A stretch of DNA of 24,571 nucleotides from Ichthyophonus hoferi. Taxonomy: Eukaryota; Opisthokonta; Ichthyosporea; Ichthyophonida; Ichthyophonidae. Under the pieces are notes generated by a model that saw nothing but the letters and a program-made list of their open reading frames with translations, had not been told where the DNA came from and searched no databases. Location: the NCBI GenBank assembly GCA_002751075.1, contig NAOQ01000373.1, positions 18,058 to 42,628 of the forward strand. The letters run 5' to 3'. Below, one piece after another: positions 10,167 to 21,294 of the stretch (its first letter is position 1; each line of letters starts with the position of its first letter). A program made the translations under genes and the position numbers.

Positions 10167-12778
10167 ATGAGCGAGAAATTTTCTACACAAGCTGAAATTG
10201 ACATTCCTTGCGATGATATGCCCTTTTCCCTTGGTCAATCCAAAATTGGTAATTGCAATGATGTTTCAGATATCAAATAAAAGATAAAATTAAAATATAG
10301 TCTGCTAATTAAAATACTTATATTAAGTTTGTATGAGGGAGCTAATTAACATGTTTATGTATTTCATTATTGAAACATGTGTAATCCATTATAATAATTC
10401 ATTATTTATTTATATGTATTAGACTATGACATAGATTCTATTTATTTAATATCTTCTAGTATTTTAAAATTTGAGATTATCTATCTATCAAGCTTATGTA
10501 GTAACGATCCAGATTGAGTCTAATTCCTGTAAACCATATAATATTAGGTAGACAGTTTTCTCCAAATTGAGTCACGCCGCATCATATGTGTTTAGAATAG
10601 TATAAATTAACCACTGTATAATTGAGACAGAGCTTTTAGTTTTTTGATACTATAATCCACCACCTGACATAAGTCATTGCCAGGGTAATAATTTAAAATA
10701 AAGACAAGTGTGTTTGCCTTATATTTCACTGTTTTCAAAATTTCCTATAATCATTGATTGTTGCGAGACTGTCAACTCCGAATGAACACGTAGTTCGGTC
10801 TAAGTTCTAGTAACAGTAACAAGCGGATCATGAAATGATTGGTACAAGACTAGTGGACATAAATAGCTTATTCTTATGTTGTGCATGTAATCATATTCTA
10901 CAAATATTTTAACAGTCCAAAATTAAAGTAGTTTTGGGTGTTACATTCATAGTGAATTATGGTAACTTCAATATATATATAATTTAACAATTAATAGTAC
11001 ACCTGCAGATTTACAACTCAGAAAGGACTTCACTTGCAATAGACACCGAGGAAAATAAGCACACCAGATTTCTACAAGAGAGTGGAGCCGATCTGATCAT
11101 TGCCACTATTCAGAAAGAAACAGTCACTGCAAGCGATACTGACAACCTCCACAAAGGTATTAATAAGGCCCCTAATTTTATAGGACTATCAACATACCAC
11201 ATTAATTCTATTACAACTAGAACACTAAATTAGTTACAATTAATTGGTTTGTAATTGTTTATATTAATTGGGCTTTACCAATCAGCAAAAACGTTTCATA
11301 AATTATCTACTGCTCTTACTATCTATACAATGCTTTGATGTGGTCAATACAATGCATATAGCTATATATCAGTACACTCTTCGTATAATGAACATGTTAG
11401 GAGCACGATTGTGTGAATTGTAATTATGTAACTAGAAAATATACCTACATATACAAAAATGAGAAAAATTAGAAACAATCGTAGTTAATTATTTTATGCT
11501 AAATTATATATATATATAGTATATTGTGTCTGATTATTCTAAAAGTCTTGTTAGGAATATTAAGTAGAGACAGGAGCGTTCCTGTGACCTATATTTGTTT
11601 GGAAGGAGAGAAAATACCAAATTAAGAGGCGTTTTAACTTACCCCTTTGCATACACAGAGTACAGATATGCTAAGTCACATGTTTGTTATTAAACAAGTC
11701 AGCAGAGGACTTGCCTTAGGATGCCTAAGCCATGTGCTATCTGGACCCTAAACATATATATGAAATATGGTTGTGGGATCTCTACCATTGGCTGGTTCGA
11801 TTTTGATAGATCATCTTGGATTGCCGTTTAACACCAACAGATTGCACCAGCCATTTTCCCAGGCTCTATATGCAATAATAATTTGTTACAAGATTGTTAA
11901 CTCTGAATGAAACACATCGCCCAAATTGATTTGTCGACACATAATTTGCAAGCAATTAGTGAATTGGCTAATGAGCCATTCAATTCAAATAAGTAACATT
12001 GTAATATAAGGTTATCGAGATAGGATCAGACATTCCTATGGGGTCTCTTGTTATCTTTCATGAATTGTAACCAAAAAATAACACCCACGGTAAAACGAAG
12101 TATTAGAGAAAACAAAAAACAATAATAAAGGACCCGCTCATAAATGCACGACATCAATGGAAAAATACAAAGTTCTCGCAAACGAATACAAAAACAAAAA
12201 TACTTTGTATTTAATTATATATACGTAATAGTCACATCGTTATTGTAATGTCTAATTCACCACTGGCTCTCCTATGATAATCAGTTCAGATCTCTCAATC
12301 GTTCAGAACCCAGAGAACTGCTTACCAACATTAAATAGCGATGATAGTTAATATTTATATCGTAATATATTACCCTTTACTGATCAATTTAAATGTGCAA
12401 TTTTCACATTCGCACCCAATCGCATCAAAGCATATCTCTTCCGAATTAGAGCAAAGATATAATTACTACAGCCAATTACCTAGAGAGTTGGTATATGGGC
12501 CTTCGAACCTCCTCTATCACAACGGGGCCTTAAAGATAGATCCGATCAAGTGACTATTGCTAACACTGGTCCAGAAATATTAACTACTATCAGTCATATA
12601 ATTGGAGATCCCGACAGCTGTAGACAAGTCGCTAGAACTACCACAGTTTCTGATAGAATTGGTAATAATATTTAATATTTATAGCTATATAAATAAATAC
12701 TTAAATTAATTAAACATTTCTGTTTTAACAGGCCTTTATACCACAATACTGATACAATTTTACATTGAGATTACATAA
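10167..12778 (+). CDS. Unrecognised small protein, four predicted exons
   Basis: Exons are 10167-10248, 11022-11156, 12488-12661 and 12732-12778, stop TAA, giving about 145 residues. The three introns are 773, 1,331 and 70 bases. Every junction is phase 1, with donors G|GTAATT, G|GTATTA, G|GTAATA and acceptors ctcag, agag (weak) and aacag. The product starts MSEKFSTQAEIDIPCDDMPF and includes ESGADLIIATIQKETV and IGDPDSCRQVARTTTVSDRI. It has no signal peptide or membrane segment, is moderately acidic at the N-terminus, and fits no family I know. The third exon could instead begin at 12537 (acceptor aaag), and the second at 11009 if exon 1 ends differently. The first two exons look more convincing than the last two. 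A TATA-like box lies about 60 bases upstream. Confidence 0.42.
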
Positions 12779-13655
12779 CAAAATTTTATTATTATCTGCC
12801 ATTCATGAGATAGGAAAATAACTACCAGATAAGCTCAAATTGGTAGTGAAACACCTGACATACTTTTCAATAAGAATAATTTTATATTTTTATTTTCATA
12901 TTAGCTATGCATTGTATTATCAATTGGGTATAATATAGGCTTCACAGTTAAAAATGAATCATATTAGGGATATTGATCCATTACCATTATTGTCAGCCAG
13001 TGTACAAAAAATATTTTGTGAGTAGTAAGATGCTCAACTGTGACGAAAGATCCCAAAATACTATTTAATCACTGGTCAAATATATTACATTTTAGTCCAT
13101 TTATTAATGGTGATTGGTTAGTATCTTGCATTACAACAATATCATTTACAGGGTATTTTGGAGATATTTTAAAAGATTTTGGAAATATGTTGAATTTTTT
13201 TTAGGAATTATAATTTTAAAAAACAAAAAAAACGAATTAACATAAATATTGCTAAGCAAAGAGCTACAATCACAAGAGAAATGTTTAAAAACATCCTCAG
13301 CCTTTTAAATTTAGATAAGATCATATCAGAGATCTCGATCTAACTAATATAAACAAGCGAGTATTTATAACATTCATAGTGACGCCATGTATATATATTT
13401 ATTTTACAATGATGCTATCATAATATAGATTCCTACCCTCTACCTCAAATCCAATTGCCTAATCTTATATTATTTCTCAGCTAACACCAATCACAAAAGG
13501 GAAACTATGCGGCTAATATGGCAGGTAGAGATGACTATTGGTCAGTCACTTTATCCCTTTACCCTGCATAGTTATTATTTATTGTTAATATTAGTAATTA
13601 AACATACCATGTCAAAACTCTATCTTAGGGTTTAGAGTGGATTTGTTTAAACAAG
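12779..13655. other. Intergenic spacer before the transporter gene
   Basis: This AT-rich spacer of about 880 bases lies between the tentative gene and the BT1 gene, which run in the same direction. I see no exon I can defend. It should hold the BT1 promoter. An ATGGCAG|GTAGAG at 13518-13530 could be an upstream leader exon with a donor, but nothing confirms it. Confidence 0.4.
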
Positions 13656-16600
13656 ATGGAAGAACGACTGCTCTCAGAGGGGGGTAGTCCAGAGGAACCG
13701 GATATAGTCAATAAAGGGTATAAGAACTTGATTTTTCTTTTCTTTTTTTTTTGTGTTTGTTTTGCATGTTGTACTTGGAAACCAAACGTACGGTAAATGG
13801 GTAAGGGAAAGTAAGTGTGTGAATGGGAGCGGTGTATGATAGTATGATAGTACGTTTATATTTTTTCTAGTATGATAACATGATATTAGGAATAATAGTA
13901 GGTATATATGATAGTTTGATAATAGGTATGTATAATAATGTGCATGTATGTTGAGTGGTATGGTATTATGATAGTAGTATATAAGCTAGTATGTATGATA
14001 GTTTGATAACTTGTAGGAGAGTATATAGGATAGTATATATAATAATATCTATGATAATATTTATGTATGTATGTAGGTAGGTAGGTAGGATAGTATGTAT
14101 GATAGTATACATGATAGCATATAGGATTGTATACATGATACTATATATGTAGGCTGGTATGTATGATACTATGTAGAGGTACTTGTTCTTTCTTAGAGAT
14201 ATTGAAAAATAATTCATATGCCAGAATTTATCCTTGGTTCAACTTGAATTCATGGCGAGAATTCAAGATTTGGCATATGCAAATATCATTATATTTTAAA
14301 TCTTTTAAAAACATTTAAAATGGAAATTAGTTCCTTGGAATAGCCTTATATTTTAGTTTTTCTTTTCAACACGATTTAGACTATCAGACATTATCTTTCA
14401 ATAGAAAATTAATAATTGAACTTTAATTTTAACAGGTCACAATTAGACAAACAGATAAATTTTAAGTATTTTAACACAGGCTACTATGTATGGACTGGTT
14501 GGTAAGTGATGGGATATCTAGACTATACAAGGTGCATAATCCGAGGCTATAAATAATATGATAATAGCAAAATATACCATAAGACTACATCTCATATATA
14601 TGAACAATGTGTTGATGAAGAGATACATACATACAGAGAGGTTGATATTGAACCAGTGAACTTCAAGCTAGCACATCCTGAGTGGTATTATGAGTTGCCT
14701 AGCGATAGAACTCTGACTACGTAAGCAGTCCTTTCTATATATGTGGAGAATCAAGTATATATATATATATTATAACTTATTTCATTATTGTATTTGTATA
14801 CTTTTATACTATTGTCTAAAGGCCATTGGCCGGAATATCCGTATATCATTGTAGTTACATTTCCATGAATTGTGACTACCAATTGTGTTATAATATATTC
14901 AAAACAATGTTAGTACAGATATTACGACAGACCAAAGAGTAACAACATTTTAATTAAATATTCATTAAATAATACCCATACTGGTACCAATGGGATAAGA
15001 GAGCTAAAAGAAATAATTCTTCTTTTCTTCTCTCCCGTTTGTTTTTAATGCAAATCAATGCTAGTATAATATTTCAGCAAGCTAAGTACTACCAATAGTT
15101 TAATTAAATAGTAATTAACCAATACACATATCAGTAACCAATAGGATAACAGAGTTAAATTAAATTAAATTTTTTCTTTTTAACTTATTTTTTAGAATTA
15201 CTTTAATCTTACCATATACAATCAATCAGATATATTACCTACCCCTACCACTCACTATGCGCATATACAAGACGCTTGCGCGGAAATTTCGGATCACGCT
15301 TTGTCATCATGTTATTCAGTGCCTACTTTGGTATAAAAGGGTGTGCCTATGGGTTTATCGCCAGTGGCCAATTACCCTATTTCCGGACATACATGAAAGT
15401 AGATGGGGTTCAATACCAAAATTTCCAAGCCATTTGCCTAACTCCATGGGCAATAAAAGCCCTAATGGGGGCTATTAGTGATTCATGTCCTATATTTGGT
15501 TATTATAAACGTTATTACATCCTATTTGCTGCTCTTTTTGGTACAGCTGCCTTTATTTTATTGGCTGGTAGGTTTTTTATTTTTTGATTATAGAGGAAGG
15601 GATTGGAGAGAGGGAGGTTATTTTGATTTTTTGTATCTTTTATGTTTTTATTTTTCGAGTTTTCATAATGTTAAACTGTTAAAATTCAAAATTCAAAATC
15701 TTATTTTTAGTTCCAATTTCTTTTGGTGTGTATTTCAATGCACATTATTGGTTATAAATTTAGTTTTGTTTGTGATTCAAATTGATGATTGGACTGAGTG
15801 AATATATAGTAGCTGGGTATTAATTAGATAAGTTACGTGATTTATTAGCCAGAAAACGATCATTTGCTTATTTAATTAAGTAATTATTCATCATAAAAAG
15901 CACCAATGGAAATATTAAATAGCATACTGTCTGATGCTGTCATATAGCAACTCAAATAGGATTTGTCAATTAGGAAAGACCCCGAAATGGATAGGCTAGT
16001 TTATTTAAATTTAAAGGCGATTGGTTTATTAGGCCACGTGAGATGGCACTATAGATTGGGTATAATAATTACATGTAGGCTAATGTCAGTTCTGATTGGT
16101 CATTTTTATTACTGCAAGAGGACATAAAGATAATCCGTGTTTTAAATATACGGTAATTATAGGAAAACATTGGATTAAAATGCATACACATGAACATGTG
16201 AATAGAGTATAACCTACGAATCAAAGGTCGGTATATAAGCATGCATTAAGACATACTTGTAAAATTTAATTATATGCGAACATAGAATCCAGTATAATTA
16301 AAATGCATGTATATGTAACAATGTTAGTAGCATTTTGGCAATAGAGATCATAATAGAAAGTAAAATTAGTTACCATTCACATAGGGCATATACAAATTAA
16401 ATATACTACTAACTAGCTATATAACGTTGATATATCCCCCTACCATATTTATACATACACATACACATATTCATTCCTGTCATATACTCTGTACTAACAT
16501 ATCCAAGCCACCTCAAATTTTACATACACACTATACTACATATATATACACTATATATTACCTATATACACACTATACTACCTATATACACACTATAATA

Positions 16601-19600
16601 TCTATATACACACTATACTACCTATATAAACCTACAATACTAACTATATTTATCCTTTGCACATATATATTACACCAACTATGTTTTTTCCTATACACAT
16701 ACACACCTCCACACATTCTCAACAACTGTTCTTATTATCCTTTACTTTTTACCCTAACAGCGACAACCACCTCCACCCACAGCGCTACCTCTAAAAGAGG
16801 AATCTGCTATCGTAGCTGCCATGCTATTCATGCTGGCTAACTGTGAAATAGCACTAGTTGATTTATTATGTGAAGGCAAATATGCAGAGCTGATGGTGAA
16901 ACACCCACACACAAGTTCGGATGTTGTCACTTACGTTTGGTGGTTGGTATGCATTGGTAGCCTTGTTACCTCTTGTATTGTGGGCCCTTTAGCAGACGCT
17001 GGGCATTTAAGGGAAATGTTTTGGATTGCTGTCCCGTTTGCTGGTAAATTTTCTTTATCCTATGTTTTTCTTTCCATTTATGTCCATATGTATAAATATA
17101 TATATAGTAGTAGGTATACAGTTCTATGAATATAGTAGGTCGGAGGATATTTGTCGGGTTTAACGAAAGGAATAATTTCTGGTTCAACTGGTGGCTTCTA
17201 TAATAATTTAATATTATAATAACGCCCTTTAAACACAATTATGTATAGGTGTACTTGTTTAATAGAAATGGATTTGATTTGCTAATCAAATTTGTATTTC
17301 TGATAAATATTTGAATGTATATATGATAATATACCTTTTAAGATATTCAAGTGGTAAATGGTATCAAATCGTATGCTTATTCCAAAAATTGACTTACTAC
17401 TATTTTTTTTTTCATATACAACCGTGAGTCTCCCTATTGTTGTATACTATTCTTAGTTCTTTTTCTTTTTTTTTCAGACATTTATTATTTTATTTATTCT
17501 CTATTCTTTATCCTTTATTACTATTATTATTATTATCTATTATTGTTCGTATATTTCTCTTCATTGTTAGAGGTTTTTAATTGGAAGTAGGTGTGAAGGA
17601 AACAGGCTCTGTGCATGGTGTTTAGGATTTGTTTGTTTATGTTTGCGTGTATATAGTGTAATAACATAATCGATTATAGCATTTTTGAATAGTATTATGT
17701 TGTATAATGGGTTGGGGTTTAGGGTTTAATATTGTCTAATGTAATGCACTGTGTTATTATTATAAATTTTTGTATAATATAATACATTATATTATTATTA
17801 TTTGGTATTATATAATGTAACAGATTATAATATTATTATATAGTAGTGTATATTATAATATAGCACAACAATATCATAGGATGTATGACCACATAAATAA
17901 AGTTAAATCAGGTGGATGAAATAAAGTATATTCCCCCTAGACTAACACTTTAAAAAATAAGCCAATTGAGCAATATATATATTAAATATACATTTTAATT
18001 TTATTTTTACACACCAACACTAGCAGATCCAATCAAATATCTCACTGTCTACTACCAGTACCTACTATTTATGTAGTATCATAATTGTATACTATTTTAA
18101 TGTGAACATATCATTGGCGGTATCTTGATGCGGTTCCGGAGTATTGGCTAACAACGCAGGCATTATGTTATTGGTTATAATAAGCCGTCTTAGCCAGTCA
18201 TAACAAGTTAACAGTACATATATTATACCACATACATATGATAACATGCCAATGTTTTACTATGTTTTGCTTCTCTACACTAATACATTCACGCACACAT
18301 ATTGTTTTCTTTATCATTATACACACATATACATAAATGGATACATACATAGATACATACATAGATAAATACATATATACATACATATATACATAATGAA
18401 TTTTCTCATATAACCAATATACACATATACAGGTCAGATTATTATACCTACCATATTAGGCTATCTTCCAGAGACTCCACTGCCTCCATCCAAGCGTGGT
18501 ATTCAATGGGAAAAGCTCAAAGCGCACCAATCAGTGTTTATTTTAGCTGTTTTAATGGCCTTGGGGGCTGTAGGATTGGCTGTAGTTAACATAATGGATT
18601 CTAGATTAGTTGGTAGGCAAGAAGGTTTACAGTATTTATATTTTTCTATATATGATAATGTAATGTGGTGTATTGTCTTGTATTTTAATATAACATATTG
18701 TAATGTAATGTAGTGCAGTATAATATAATCTAGTGTAGTGTAATATAATATAATATAATGTAGTGTAATATAATATAATGTAATGTAGTGTAATATAGTA
18801 TAATGTAGTGTAGTGTAATATAGTATAATGTAATGTAGTGTAATATAGTATAATGTAATGCAGTGTAATATAATATAATGTAGTGTGGTGTAATATAATA
18901 TAATGTAATGTTGTACAATACAATGTAATGTTGTGTAATATAATATAGTGTAATGTTATACAATACAACCTAATGTAGGGTAATATAATATAGTGTAATG
19001 TTGTAGAATACAATGTAATATAGGGTAGTGTAGTGTAATATAATATACTGTAATGCAGTGTAATATAATGGAATATAGTATACTATAATATAATTCAATG
19101 TTATGTAGTACAATATCATACAATCTAATATAATAAGATGTCAACTAACAATTTAAAACACACTTTGTATACATATATATATATATATATATGCATACAT
19201 ATATATGTACATACATACATACATACATACATACATACAAATATACATACATATATAGTATTAGTCTATAGCTTGCTATCCAGCGTAGTACTGGTGCTTG
19301 GTGGATATATGGTATTGCCTCGAGCACTGGCCAATTGCAACTTCTATATGTTTACCGCCCAATCAACTTACATCTCTATATCAGGAGCTGTTGACTACTA
19401 TTACACTGCTACAAATGGTAACATGATTATATTTTAAATCCTTTCTATTATTGGGTCTTTTAATTTCTTTGAAATTAATTTTTTTAATTATTACATTTGA
19501 CTCCTTTAATATTGCATTATACATGTATCATTTTGGTTTATGTGTTTGTATTATTTTTTATTTTTTATTTATATTGTTTTTATTATCATTTATTTATTAA

Positions 19601-21253
19601 TACTGTTATTATTATTATTATTACTATCAATTATCATTATTATTTTATCTTAAAAAAGATATGCATGCGTACATACAATATGCATACATACGTACATACA
19701 TATATACATACATACATACATACATACATACCGTCTCTTCTCTCCCTATCCACCGCACAAACTCACCTACCCACCTCGACCAATACAGACTGTGTACCAA
19801 ATGGCCCCAACTTTGACTATACATACTACACGACCTGGAGTAGTATAGCACAAGCACTGTTTGGTATACTAGGGGTCACTCTGTTTCAAGCTACTATGAG
19901 CACGTGGGAGTTTAGACACGTGTTTTGGGTCACTGCCTTGTTAAAGATATTTGCTGGAGTGGTAGATATAGTTATTGTTGAGAGATGGAATAAGGTGAGT
20001 GGAGTAGTGTTTTTGGTGTGTGTATAGGGTAGTAGTATCGTAGCATTTGTGTTTGTATAAGGTAGTAGTATAGTGGTATTTGTTTGTGTATAGTGTAGTA
20101 GTATAGTAGTGTTTGTGTGTATATAGAGTAGTAATATAGTAAGATATATGGATTGTGTGTAACTATATCTACTAGCCAGGTATATAATTGGCACATAACA
20201 ACGGTGTACATTACTATGATATAGAGATAGTGTAAAGTATGTGGCAACAGTTAACCGTATTACTATTTGCATATGGCAAGTTTGGAGCGTTTCATTTTTA
20301 AAACGGAAGTTTGATTGGGTTTATATTGGATACAGGTATTACATATCAGTGATAAAATGACGTATATGCTGGGATATAATATTATATTTCAGGTATTTAT
20401 GCATCTATCTATCTGTCTACTCATTGGTCTGTGTTAATAATTATTTACTAATTTATTTACTTATTGGTTTATACTAAGAACTATTCACTAATCTATCTAC
20501 TTATTGGTCTATATTAAGATATATTCACAAATATAGATATGTTGATTAATCTATCTATATATCTAGTAGTTTATATTTTTATCTATTCATTAATAGAGAT
20601 ATATTAGTTAATCTATGTATTGGTTTATATTAAAATCTATCCATTAATCTATCTGTTATTAGATGAAATTAAGATCTCTCTACCTATTTATATACGCCAA
20701 TCTCTCTCTCTAGTGGGTTGTCTACAGCTGATTAATCTATAGGTCTATTCATGTATCCAATGAGGAATACATATGATATAAACGTGGGTGCATAACCGAA
20801 AAATACATTATCTATATCATACCATATTGTCTTTATATTATTTATATACACATATACTATATTATATTATGTCTCATTATGTATATATAATTCTAAGAAA
20901 ACATACATCTTATATATATCCCGTCTATTTATGCATATACACTTACAAGTATACATAATCTTTCTATGTAATAGGGTTTTATTTAATATTTGTATTTCTC
21001 CATATATACATTTTATCACTCTCTTTCTTTCGCCCTCTAACGTCTTTACCTTCTCTCTCTATCCCTCTCTCCCTTTCCTCCTTTATCACCTTCATCCTCA
21101 CCCTCACCCTCTTTCTATATATATTCTGCAGGTTGCTGTAATGTTAGACTTTATGCCAGGTAGGTAAATGAGTGTTTTTTGTACATGTAATATTTGGGAT
21201 TCATTAGAATACCAATAGGCTGTGGAGCACATACCATATGTATTTAAGTCGTC

Positions 21254-21294
<41 letters not shown>

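Noticed and set aside
12341-12553. Plus-strand open frame of 70 codons
   Set aside because: It overlaps the third exon of the tentative gene in another frame; the frame that chains in phase with its neighbours is preferred.
18636-19144. Minus-strand open frames with HYIILYY patterns
   Set aside because: They are produced by the 25-base repeat in BT1 intron 6, with no start context, no non-repeat content and no homology.
19886-20272. Minus-strand open frames opposite BT1 exon 8 and its intron
   Set aside because: They are antisense shadows of the exon and of the 33-base minisatellite.
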